From positions 35,213,426 to 35,277,425 of the forward strand of contig NC_090321.1 in NCBI RefSeq assembly GCF_040869045.1: DNA of 64,000 nt, given 5' to 3'. A program made the translations under genes and the position numbers. The notes beneath the pieces are model-generated. The model was given only the letters and a program-made list of their open reading frames with translations, made no database searches and had not been told where the DNA came from. Of this stretch, positions 47,318 to 58,375 are shown piece after piece. This DNA is from Eurosta solidaginis (taxonomy: Eukaryota > Arthropoda > Insecta > Diptera > Tephritidae). Position 1 is the stretch's first letter; each line of letters starts with the position of its first letter.

Positions 47318-48254
47318 CTGGACGTTATGAATGGAAATGATGACGACAAAGCGCGCTATGAGAAATGGTATGGACCCGTCCAGGAAAGACGTCCTCTAGA
47401 CCTAGTGATATCTACTAAAGCGGTGGAAGCGAACCCAAAACCCCATCCACGACTGCCGACATTCTTCAACATATCGATCAGGTCTATCGGCAAATGATTT
47501 GGAACATTCGATCAATAATTCTTTCTGTTAGCGTTTAGAGCCCACGTAGGAGCGCTGTCCACACAGGTCATGTTCAAAGTACTGGTGACTTTAAAGACAC
47601 TTTGATTATTCAGTTCGACAACTCAGCCATCGCAATTAAACATCCCACAAAAAAAGGGGTCTAGTCAACAGGCCGTGACCCGAAATATGTTCATCTTTAG
47701 TACTTCCCCTGGAATTTAAACCAAGTCGTCTGCTTGACGGCTGACATGGCCCAGTACGCTTGCGCCTTTACAGCCAAGCCACTGTTAGCTTGTGTTAGGT
47801 TATGATCATTCAGTAAGGGAGATAAACTCCTTCTTCATGTAGGAAGACTATTTTCTATAGGAAGAAGCCGCTAAGTAAACAGCTTAAGCAATTTTATTGA
47901 TACGCTTAGTGTTTTAGCCAGATAAGATGATCATTTAAATCTTCCGCGGCCCTGTAAAAGCCTAACCGCTTAGATTTCCGTGCGCTCGTCATGTATTCTC
48001 ATTACACTGTGCTCTGTGGAGACCCAAGTGGATGGAAGACATTATTTTAACTATGCATTTGCTTCGACTCTCTTTGATGCGAGACCAAGGTTGCCTGAAC
48101 ACTTCATATGTGGGTCTCAGTGGCCATCTGGAATTATTTTTCACAATTATGGAATACCTCTTCAAGTACACGTAGCAAGAGAAGGCGCGATTTTGCCTCG
48201 ACTGCTTGACTTTAGTTAAATGAGTGGCGTCGCTTGATAAACCGTCAACAGTGC
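47318..48254. other. Intronic DNA, no element recognised
   Basis: An apparent + strand frame continues from the duplication to 47497 without recognisable features. The rest may be old transposon sequence. Confidence 0.4.
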
Positions 48255-48650
48255 TGTTGTTGTTGTCCTTGTTGTTGTTGTAGCGATAAGGATACTCACC
48301 GAAGGCCTTGGGGAGTGTTATCGATGTTGATGGTTCTTTTCCGGTAACAAGCACCCATCTCGGGAACGATTTTGGTATGACCACATGAAACCCTCTAGGC
48401 CATTACCGCCCTCCCACCCCCTAGTTCCATAAGGAACTTGGGGTCGCCAGAGCCTTGGCTGTTAAAGAAACTGGATTCGCCACGGGTAGGTGAGGTTGAC
48501 AATTGGGTTAGAAGAGCTATATATTGCGCTGACAATCCCTTGAAAGGGTTGCGCTACACAACCACTGGTATCAGTTTAATATTTTAGTCGCCTCTTACGA
48601 CAGGCATACCTACCGCGGCTATATATATAATCCATATTCTCGCCACAACC
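48255..48650 (-). mobile_element. Dispersed repeat ending in CAACAA (copy 2)
   Basis: Same order of motifs as 38765-39175: GTTGTTGTTGTAGCGATAAG, GGGGAGTGTTATCGATGTTG, ACGGGTAGGTGAGGTTGA and TAGTCGCCTCTTACGACAGG. It has a deletion of about 30 bases relative to copy 1 in the GGATGCAGATCC area. Confidence 0.75.
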
Positions 48651-49006
48651 ATAACTTTGCGAAACGTTTTTTGTGGCTACAACTAGAGCAACATAAATGG
48701 AGGCTCTTCAGATAGCATTTTTGGGCCGCAGACTAATATGCTTGGTAGAAAAATTTGTTTTTAGATAAAGCGCTAGATCTTCTAAATAGAGCACATTTCC
48801 CAAGCTACCGGAGTATAGGCGCCAAAGCTATTAAGCACTAAGATAATTCTACCATACATTCGGCTACTTTTGGAACCATATTTTTGCCGTTTAAACATTT
48901 CTAGTTACACAAATCATTTCAACTAACACTTTTGTAGGCATATACATATGTACCTACTACTGCGATTTATGACAAAAACTGATTTAATCGATAACATGCT
49001 GTTTAC

Positions 49007-49489
49007 CTGTGGACTATCAAGTCGATCCAACGATTGTCGCCGTGACGGATAATCATCCAAGTTGATTCTTTGTTGTGCGGCTGGACAATTCTTATTCGAG
49101 TGCTGATGCAAATGCTGTTGCGACGATGTAAGTTGTGGTGGCGGTGGTGGTGTTATCGAACCGCACGGACTGCCCGGGCATGTACTACCCGGACAGGGGC
49201 TACTACAACGACTGCGACATGTTGGACTATAGCAAAGATTTGCTTGTGTGCCGGATGGTGTATTCGGGCAAGTATTCGAATTGCCGGTACCATTGGCGGA
49301 AGTATTTGCATTGTTTGCGGCACCACCACCAGCCGCCGCCGCAGTTGACATTGACGTATTTTGTGCCTTTTTAGAGGTATTTTCCTCTTCCTGTTGCATT
49401 AAATTCACCGGTAGAGGTGTGCATTGTGTATTACGACGTGGTGAACGACCACGATCCACTGTGGTTGCACTCCAATAACCCCACGCCAT
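49007..49489 (-). CDS. First coding exon of the Gly/Ser/Met-rich protein, start MAWGYW
   Basis: The exon is open for 161 codons from ATG at 49489-49487, with A at -3 and an in-frame TAA eight codons upstream. This makes the ATG a genuine start unless splicing brings in more. It ends SRRQSLDRLDSPQ before the donor CAG|GTAAAC, phase 0. The first 20 residues (MAWGYWSATTVDRGRSPRRN) look constrained. They are followed by an Ala/Asn/Ser-rich stretch, a Cys-Ser-Pro segment (CSSPCPGSTCPGSPCG) and five prolines. RRQS is a possible basophilic kinase site. I do not recognise the protein. Spliced to 45401-46583 it gives 555 residues. Confidence 0.75.
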
Positions 49490-50870
49490 ATTTGGGGTGC
49501 AGATTGGTGTTTAAACACAAGGAGACGAGATTATGATTCTGTATTTTATTTATTTATTTTATCTATATTTTATTTATTTTTTTTTTTTTTTTTTTTGCAT
49601 TTAGCTAAAGGTTTGTAGAAGAATTGTTGTTTCTTGTTTTTATTTTCTTTTTTATTTATTTTTTTTTTGTTCAGGATAACTGGATTTTTGTTGGTTTTTT
49701 TTTTGTTATAACATTGCTCAGCACTTTTTATTGTAACGTCGTTGGTAAGTTTATATTTTTATTTTAATGCAGTACACAATTGTTTCGTTAGACACTGAAA
49801 AATAGAAATTTCTTAAATTGGAACACTGCAGAATCCAATTATTTTTCACAAAACGTTGATCATACGCCACGGCATACGTATGTACATATTTAATTATAAA
49901 TGTTACTCATACAACACGTCGCACACTGCAAAGTTTGTTGTTTAAGTTCAGTTCCTTTGAGAACAAAAAAACATTGCGCATACGACATGGTTTACGCTTT
50001 AGCAAATAATTAAAAAAAAATACTTATACGCCAAGTAGTACGTATGAACATTTTATAATGCTCCAAAAAAAACTTTAAACGAAAGTCGAAAAAGCGCAGT
50101 CACACCTTGGTGGCATTTGATACCATAAGACACAATAAAACAGAAATGACAACAATGAAAAACCAGCAACAATAAAATCAAAAATCACAAAACAAAACTT
50201 CATAAAAAGTGCCGGACAAGCGAAAACAGATGCTTTCACAACTAATGGCGATAATTTAGACAACAAAAAAACGAAGAGAATATAAGATGAAAAAAAAATT
50301 ATTGGAGAATGTAAGAAGCGAGAGAAATGGGGTGACAAGTAGTGCGAAACAGTTCCAAATGAGGCAACATTCAAAATCCTTTGGCAGTAAAAACAGCGAA
50401 ATTGTAAAAACAAAATAAAAGCAGCGCACGCAAGAAAGAGCGGCAGTGTAAGCAAGCGAAAGAGCGCTAGTTCAAACATGAGAATAAAGAAAAAGGAGAG
50501 CGTGCAATTTTGAGTTGAGACCAACACTGTGGTGCGCGTGTTATTCGGCCATTGGAAGAGTGAACAAGTGTGTTCGCAAATTTGAGGCGCAGCAGCAATT
50601 AAATAAACTACAAAAAATTTTGTAATTTTCACAATTTTCTAGATGAAATATAAGTAAATACGAATGTATGCATTAATAATTATGGAGAAATTGTTGTAGC
50701 ACACAAGGATAAGAAATAACATGACAGACTGTGTGAAAAAGCCATGCGAAATTTTTGCTGGAAATAAATTTACATTGTCAATAAAGTCAGCCAGCCACGC
50801 CCTGCAACAACACGAATTTAAGTGCTTTCTTGTCAGCTGAGGGTAGCGTCAAAATGGCTTTAAGGTAATT
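49490..50870. other. Region upstream of the MAWGYW exon, possible promoter/5' UTR
   Basis: It contains T-rich tracts at 49540-49700, then AT-rich DNA. At about 50390-50590 there is a more balanced stretch which on the minus strand has CGCTCTTTCGCTTGC and GCTCTTTCTTGCGTGCGC words, as often seen near fly promoters. A 185-codon minus-strand frame at 50075-50632 is rich in Phe/Leu and overlaps this stretch. I do not think it is a gene, but a transcript start here is plausible. Confidence 0.3.
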
Positions 50871-51199
50871 TTAATAAATTTATTTGGATAAAATAAAATA
50901 AAACAAAATATAATATAAAATTTAAAAAAATAAGGTCAAATAAAATTTAATTAAATTTAAATTAATAAAATTAAATTAAAAATAAATTAACTTAATTTAA
51001 TAGCATGAAATTGAATAAAATAATGATGAAGAAGTGAAATCCAGAAACATGTCCTAGTAACCATCACCTTTTGTAAACTTTGCAATTTTTTTCTAATATC
51101 TAAAACAAAACAATTGTATAAGGCAATATGAGCATGTCTCGCTAATTAAATATAGATAAAATAAAATAAAATAAAATTAAATTAAATTAAATAAAACAA

Positions 51200-52530
51200 A
51201 ATAAAATATGCACATAAAATGAGAAAAATTAAAGTAAAGTAAAAAAAAAACAAATAAAATTAAAAAATTTAAATAAAATAAAATGAAATAAAATATAACA
51301 GAATAAAATAAACATAAATGAAATGAAACAATTAAAAAAGAAGTAAAAAAAAAACAATAAAATTAAATAAATAAAATAAAATAAGAGAAAAAATATATAA
51401 AAGAAAACAATGAAATTAAATAACATAAAATAAGACAAAATAGAGTAATCTGAAATAAAATTAAATAAAAACAAATAAAATAAAGCAACCAAACAAATAA
51501 AATAATATTTAATAATACAAAATAAATTAAAATAAAATACAAGAAAAAATAAAATATCATAAAAGAAAACAAAATGAATAACATAAAATAAGATAAAATA
51601 AAACAAAATAAAACAAAATAAAATAAAATAAAATAAAATAAAATAAAATAAAATAAAATAAAATAAAACAAAATAAAATATGCACATAAAATGAGAAAAA
51701 TTAAAGCAAAGTAAAAAAAAAACAACAAATAAAATTAAAAAATTTAAATAAAATAAAATGAAATAAAATATAACAGAATAAAATAAACATAAATGAAATG
51801 AAAAAATTAAAAAAGAAGTAAAAAAACAATAAAATTAAATAAATAAAATAAAATAAGAGAAAAAATATATAAAAGAAAACAATGAAATTAAATAACATAA
51901 AATAATATAATCTGAAATAAAATAAAATAATATAAAATAAAATAAAGCAACCAAACAAATAAAATAATATTTAATAATACAAAATAAATTAAAATAAAAT
52001 ACAAGAAAAATAAAATATAAAAGAAAACAAAATGAATAACATAAAATAAGATAAAATAAAATAAAATGAAATGAAATAAAATTAAATAAAATAAAATAAA
52101 GTAAAATATGCACATAAAATGAGAAAAATTAAAGCAAAGTAAAAAAAAAAACAACAAATAAAATTAAAAAATTTAAATAAAATAAAATGAAATAAAATAT
52201 AACAGAATAAAATAAACATAAATGAAATGAAAAAATTAAAAAAGAAGTAAAAAAACAATAAAATTAAATAAATAAAATAAAATAAGAGAAAAAATATATA
52301 AAAGAAAACAATGAAATTAAATAACATAAAATAATATAATCTGAAATAAAATAAAATAATATAAAATAAAATAAAGCAACCAAACAAATAAAATAATATT
52401 TAATAATACAAAATAAATTAAAATAAAATACAAGAAAAATAAAATATAAAAGAAAACAAAATGAATAACATAAAATAAGATAAAATAAAATAAAATGAAA
52501 TGAAATAAAATTAAATAAAATAAAATAAAG
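51200..52530. repeat. Higher-order repeat inside the AAAATA satellite
   Basis: A marker sequence AAAATATGCACATAAAATGA occurs at about 51203, 51676 and 52105, giving spacings near 472 and 429 bases. The order of secondary markers (ATTAAAAAATTTAAAT, AGAGAAAAAATATATAAAAG, GCAACCAAACAAATAAAATA, GAAAACAAAATGAATAACAT) is the same in each of the three copies. The second and third are nearly identical. Confidence 0.9.
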
Positions 52531-52751
52531 TAAAGAACAATATAACTAAAAAAAAATAAAATAAAATAAAATATTATTTAATAATATAAAATAAAATAAA
52601 ATAAGAGAAAAAATTAAATATTAAAAAAAAAAATAAATAAAACAACATCGAATTGAATAAAAAAATAAGAATAAATTAAAATAAAATGAATTAAAATAGA
52701 ATAAAATAGGGTATAATAAAATATAATTAAATAAAATAAAATTAAAGTAAA

Positions 52752-52830
52752 TTAATAAATACAAAGCGTGATAACCGCCGAAGAGGTTTTAGGACGAGCT
52801 TCTCTTTCAATTTGCGTCGTGCTCTTTTCA
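52752..52830 (-). mobile_element. SINE 3' fragment in the satellite
   Basis: AGCGTGATAACCGCCGAAGA, TTTTAGGACGAGCTTCTC and AATTTGCGTCGTGCTC are the 3' part of the SINE family in minus orientation. Confidence 0.8.
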
Positions 52831-53110
52831 ATTTTAATTAAATTAAATTAAAATAAATAAATAAAATTAAATCATTTTAAGCTAAATTACATTAAATTGA
52901 ATTAAATTAAATTATAATAAATAAAACAAAATGAAATAAAATCAAAAAATATAAAATAAGCTAGAATAAAATAAAATTTAATTAAAGTAAATCAGATTAT
53001 GGAAAATAAAATAAAATTAAATTAAACAAAATAACTAAAGTTAAGTAAAATAAATTTTTATTTTATTTAAAAACTATAAAATTAAATTAATTTAAATAAT
53101 CAAACGGTCC

Positions 53111-53640
53111 GTGATTGATCATGAGGAATGAACCCTGAGAGGATTGAAAACATCTTCAATTCAAATGCTTCGTCGGAAGGCCCCAAGAGATGCGCCAACA
53201 TCGCCAGCCGCTAGTTTACTCAATGTATAACAATATGCCGATAGAGCCAAGCTCTGATATTACAAAAAAAAAACATAGTCTTAGCGCCTCAAGGCTATGC
53301 GTGCATTCACGAGACACGATTTTGAGGTAGTCATCAAAAAGAATAAAGGTTACAAAGCGTTAGAATCCTTAGGGATAAGCTTAGAATGGTCTTGAACCTA
53401 ACACCAAGCACGTATGATGCTACTGGCCTGCGGAAATGGATAAGATTGTCCCTCAACTCAAAACCCGGGAAGGCATCCAGATTTCTCGTCATACTTGCCA
53501 ATCACATAATCATGGCTCCCGCAAAAAGCATAGCAGCAGTACATGATCTCAACCAGCAATCATTATAACCCTTAATTGACACTTAGTCGCCTAAACGACC
53601 GTCGTCGTTGCTTAGTAAGTTAGTCAGTCATCTCTGATTG
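53111..53640. other. Non-coding DNA, no element recognised
   Basis: Balanced composition after the satellite. A 60-codon + strand frame at 53386 lacks support. Confidence 0.35.
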
Positions 53641-54130
53641 GCTATAATTGACGCCAATTGAGAGTACAATGCGACACAGTAGAGGTATCTACCCTAAGCT
53701 ATTGCCAATTGCGGTAATATTTTCAGACTGGAGCTTCTTCATAAATTCGCAAAACATAGCCTTACCAGGGAAGCCTTTAGACTCTTATGAGTTGCATTAT
53801 AGCACGGGCAAACCCTTCTTCCTATGATACCGTCCATGCCCATGACTAAGACGAGTTTGCTCGTTCCGTAGTAAGTTAGACATTCATCCCTGCAATGCGA
53901 TAACTGACGCCAATTGAGAGTACAAAGCGACTCAATCGAGGTCTCTGCCATAAGCCATTGCCAATTGCGGTAATACTTTCGAACCGGAGCTTCTTCATCC
54001 ATTCGCACAACATAGCCTTACAAGGGATGTCGTTAGACTTTTATTCGTTGTATTATAGCTTATGGCCATGGACAAACCCTTCTTCTTTTGGCACCGTCCA
54101 TGACTGTGAGCTATAAATGAGGAAAGGTAT
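53640..54130. repeat. Diverged tandem duplication, unit about 255 bp
   Basis: GACGCCAATTGAGAGTACAA, ATTGCCAATTGCGGTAATA, GGAGCTTCTTCAT and CAAACCCTTCTTC each occur twice, 255 or so bases apart. Divergence is clear (many substitutions), so it is old compared with the one at 47048. Confidence 0.85.
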
Positions 54131-54491
54131 AATGACTGACTTATAGTTAGAGTGTACTTTTTGCTCTTCGCGAGAGGACTTCACTTTTCAAGTGCATCCT
54201 TAGCCCAATGTAGCAATAGCTGGCAAGAGTGTTGGGTCGATCCTAAATATTCGGAATCAAATTGGTCTCCACATAAATTTATCGATGATCAACTTCCCTT
54301 GTAGATGAGGGGTGGGAACTTCCTCTCGGAACAATGGCTCAATTAACATCAGCATATTTCAACAGCGTAAATTAAGTTCTACTCCGCACTGGTCCCCACC
54401 ATCTGAGGCTTTATTCAGTAAGTGTACATTTTAAAACTCACACTTACTGAATCTGCACCCTGTATACCTTCCATACCCAGCAGAAACTGTG
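54131..54491. other. Non-coding DNA, no element recognised
   Basis: Nothing recognised. Confidence 0.4.
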
Positions 54492-54790
54492 CATTTTCTA
54501 CACCTCTTTCAGTTGTAGTGCAGAAAGTAACAATTGAAGTTGAGAACTGTCAACTGAAGTTCAGAAAATCACATTGATGTTCAGAAATTTATAATTGATG
54601 TTCAAAAATTCACAATTGAGGTTCAGAAATTCCAACTGAAGTTTATAAAATTACGATTGAAGTTCAGAAAATTACAGTTGAAGGTAAATTATTATTTTCT
54701 GGACTTCGAATGTAATTTTGTGAGCTTAAATTGCAAATACAAAATTTTATTAGGCAACTTTCTGAACTAAAACTGATAAAGGTGTAGAAC
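54492..54790 (-). mobile_element. MITE carrying a roughly 26-bp minisatellite (copy 2)
   Basis: The left end TTTCTACACCTCTTTCAGTT is mirrored at about 54755-54790 (CTGATAAAGGTGTAGAAC). In between, about seven units of CAATTGAAGTTCAGAAA type are the reverse complement of the unit at 7370-7570. Confidence 0.75.
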
Positions 54791-56349
54791 TTCTCTTAGA
54801 TGGCGACAGAATGCTGCTTTTAACCCAACCTAAGCCAACGGTACCAACACTGCTACAACAATAACAATAATCGTAAATAAAATACATTTAAAAAACCATA
54901 TTAAAAAAATAATATAAAAAAATTATTACAAATAAAATTTAAAAAAATGATGAGTCCCCCTTACACCATTTCCGTTTACAAAAAATCGCTTGATAATTGT
55001 ATTTATAGAAATATTTACGTATTCTCAATTCATTTTTCGACTTATTTCTTTACATATTTGCTACTACCAGAAACAAATCCCAGGCGAGATATTCCATTGA
55101 CGTCAACAACGTCAGCAGCAGCCGCAGAAAAGCACAAAGGAAGGACGCTCAAACACTTAAAACAGATGATGTTGGCTAATAGCAATAACAACAACAAATG
55201 AACAGCTAACAAACACTCAAACATCCACTACGCCGCAATAACAGTTAAACCAATACAAACATAAACATTGGTTACAAATCTGTAGGTGAACACACACCCT
55301 ACATCCCGCTTCTCTGACGTTTTTTATTGATGTTTGGCAATTGATTATGGGATTGAAAATTTTTAAATGTGATTAATGTATAAAATTTTTATTGGTTTAT
55401 TTTATTGTTAATAAAGCAATTTGAAAAGGAAGCTTTGCATATTTTCTATGTGAGGATTTCATTGGTCCTACGGCAACTAATAAATATTTTGGCTATCCCA
55501 AAGGCAAATATTTGTTATAATTGCAGATATCTCTCAAAGAATAATTGAATTGAATATTGAATAACAGAACGACGATTGAAAGAATATTCACATATTTGAA
55601 GTATGTAGCATCATTCATCAATATTCTGCATACAAAATTTTGCTGACCACAGTAATTTAATATTTTATAGATTTGACCCTTTTAAGGTAGCCACAAGCCC
55701 CCTAAAGGTAAAGTAGCAAAATACTCGCGTACACGAATACAAATTTCATATGCGCACACGTTCTTATGTTGATATGAATATAAAAACATCCTAAAGGAAT
55801 ATTTTGTATACAATTGAGAGGATTTACTATCCGCCATCTCGTGGGTGTTGAGTGGGCGTGCAATGCTATAGATATGAGACTTCTGGGAGCAAAAAAAAAA
55901 AGCTAAAACGCTAATACGAATTCAAATGGGTAAAAAAGCAACAACAAAAAATGCATGAAAAGCTAAATGAGAAAACAGGATAAGCAAGGCATAACGACAT
56001 TCCACGACGAAACCACTACACGACTAAGCTGCTATAGGATATACTTTATGTGAGTGTATTGGTGCATAAAGTAAAAAGTGATTTGTACATTATTTATGTG
56101 AAGAAAAAAGCAAATAAGAGCAATATAGCAATACAGCGATCAAAAACTGGCGAAAAACCCTTAAACCAGCAAATAACCAACATAAAAAAGCAACAATGAA
56201 GGTTGCCACGCTAAATTTCTTTCCATGCCAAAGCTCGTTAAGAAAAAGAACCAAAATTAAAAAAAAATACAGCAAAAGCGTAACGGACCAGAAGATATAC
56301 CTAGGTCGCTGAGTCTAATTGGTATATTCCCTTTAACTAAATAACGCGC
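54791..56349. other. Non-coding DNA, no element recognised
   Basis: A short AAACAAATCCCAGGCGAG...AGCAGCAGCCGCAG stretch near 55070-55200 has CAG/AAC-rich composition. It is open on the + strand but shows no splice or start evidence. Confidence 0.35.
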
Positions 56350-56500
56350 AGCTATTTATGAAGGCGACTCGCGTCGTCTTCCTACCTAATACAAGCAGGA
56401 TTAGTCATTTGTATCACAAAGACTACTGGCCCATTAGCGTAGCATCGCTTCTGCTCAAAACCCTTGAGCAGTATGTGGACACCACTGGTAAATCGGTAAA
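56350..56500 (+). pseudogene. LINE reverse transcriptase fragment (early RT motif)
   Basis: The frame encodes TRVVFLPNTSRISHLYHKDY followed by WPISVASLLLKTLEQYVD. It matches the RT block that usually reads VVFIPK...DFRPISLTSFLLKTLE in LINEs of R1/LOA/I type. Arg of the RPIS motif is replaced by Trp. It is a short broken piece. Confidence 0.8.
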
Positions 56501-58255
56501 CACTGTACTGTATAGGGTAAAACTTGTAAGAAGGGGTACGCCTTAGATATATTCAAATATATTTTACCGCAGTCTTCAATAATCATAATATATATTATTT
56601 CTAATTGCTGTTTTTAGGTACGGCTCCCTTTTTCGCTCTTATTTGGAATCCAAATCTATAAATAAAGTTTTGGTTGTAAAGATGGAGATTCGGGCTATTA
56701 GCGAGCTTTGGGCAATTTTGGTCGTAGTGCTTTTGTTTAGCTATATTTTATTAAAATAATTTGTTAAGAATAAACGATTGTGAGCACACAAAGGAATCTA
56801 TTTGTACTATGGCACTATTGTGAATGTTTGCACTGCATTACCGACAGTTGATGTCATACGCCAGATGGCAGCGCAAGCTGTAAGTTTTAATTGATTGATA
56901 GACAGCTGATTTCTGTTGATATTTGATAAGAGACTTATATATTGCTTGCGCAAGATGCACACGGGTTCGGCTCGTGTCTTTAAACTGTCGAATTTGGCTC
57001 AACTTAATTTCATTGAAGCACATCCAGTCTTGATACGATAAATTAGCTCCATGTTAAGTTGCAGGAAGATTACTTTGGAACAGGTGCAATCCACAAGACG
57101 AGCTATAGTCAACTCTGCTACCAAAAATTAGCTCACCAACGAATTGAGCGCATTCAAATAAATGTACATCCCTGGGCATGTAACTTCGGAATGACCACCT
57201 ACACGTAGACGTTTTTTGTCCTATACACTAGGAAATATAAGGTCCCGAATTAGACTAGACATGAGGTAGGAGTAGTATTCCTGCATGAGACACATGGTAC
57301 AATATATGTAAGAATAATTCTAGACAGCAGGGAAAAAATCGTGGATGGGGGTTTAGAAGGGACTTATCGCCTTCTCTCATAGGGTATTCACAGCGAGAAT
57401 AAGGCCTATTCTGTACTACAGCCACCCAAAAGTATAATATCTTATATATGCACAAACATATGTATTTGATATTAGTTGTTTTTAAAACCATGACCCCTGA
57501 AGATGGTGCGAAGAAACCCGAAAACGCATAGGACAACGAAGAGCAATGTTTTTGCTTTAATTTCACTAGTTAAAAGCTAAATGATATATTCCAATAAAAA
57601 AGGACAAACTTAAGTTCAAATTTACCAAATGGCAGCTACGAAAACAAGTTGTAAACATATTTAGGACCACGGCAGAGGCGCACACTAAACTGAACATTCA
57701 AGCATATCTACTTAAAACGACACGACTATTGAGTTTTAAATTGGAAACAAGGTGAAATAAACACACACAAAAAAAGGTAAAAAGGTTATGTGGTTCGTTG
57801 AACATTGAAAAAAAATTTAATACCTTTTAAATGGAACAAAATGTGAAAGAATAAAGTAAGAACGTCTAAAAGAACGAAAATGAATGATGACATTTCAAAT
57901 AAATTAATTAGAAATCCTTAAAACATAAAGGGACAGACAACAGACCCAATGAGTGCGGTAAATTTTGTAAAAATTAATGTAATAAAATTGAAAAATTTTA
58001 AAATGCATTAGCCATGTTTTTTGGATGTATGTACATCTACATCTGCGGCTAAAAAAACACTCATGGACAATTACACATAGTAAAAAAGTGGAGAATTGCG
58101 GGGACACACACTTAGTACTAAAATTTTATGCGCAACAATTTCATAAGCGTAGATAAAGCTATGCAATTGGCAATCCGCATAAAGTTTAAGTGTGTATGTA
58201 TATACATGTCAAAAAAAAAAACACAGCTATTAACACAAGCTGCTTAAGCGATTTA
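56501..58255. other. Non-coding DNA between two LINE RT pieces
   Basis: A short repeat-like block CCCTGAAGATGGTGCGAAG with CGAAAACGC is found at about 57490. No gene is seen. Confidence 0.4.
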
Positions 58256-58259
58256 AAGA

Positions 58260-58375
58260 AGAGCTGCCCATACAGGTGGCATATTTAGATGACGTTTCTG
58301 CCATTATAATTGGAGAATGCCTATCAACGCTTAGCTCTCTGATGGTATAATGCAATTGCCATAGATTATAGCTAT
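58260..58375 (+). pseudogene. LINE reverse transcriptase fragment (catalytic YxDD block)
   Basis: AYLDDVSAIIIGECLSTLSS encodes the YADD-type catalytic motif of LINE RT (here YLDD) and the helix that follows. It lies about 1.9 kb after the fragment at 56350, much further than in an intact ORF2. Either an insertion separates them or they come from different copies. Confidence 0.75.

Larger units (their letters stand above)
50871..53110. repeat. Degenerate (AAAATA)n satellite, 2.2 kb
   Basis: AAATA/AAAATA words continue almost without break on the + strand, with purest stretch at about 51617-51667. All long frames on the minus strand (Phe/Ile/Leu-rich) result from this. A SINE tip is embedded at 52752-52830. 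Confidence 0.95.

Noticed and set aside
47989..48384. A 131-codon minus-strand frame
   Set aside because: It overlaps the CAACAA-ended repeat and has no domain. The related copy at 38765 does not keep it open.
50075..50632. A 185-codon minus-strand frame with hydrophobic segments
   Set aside because: Composition follows the local A/T bias, no family is recognisable, and it lies just upstream of a likely first exon, where 5' UTR or promoter is more probable.
51229..52387. Several long overlapping minus-strand frames, rich in Phe, Ile, Leu and Tyr
   Set aside because: They are translations of the AAAATA satellite, repeat with its period, and have no plausible start context or domain.
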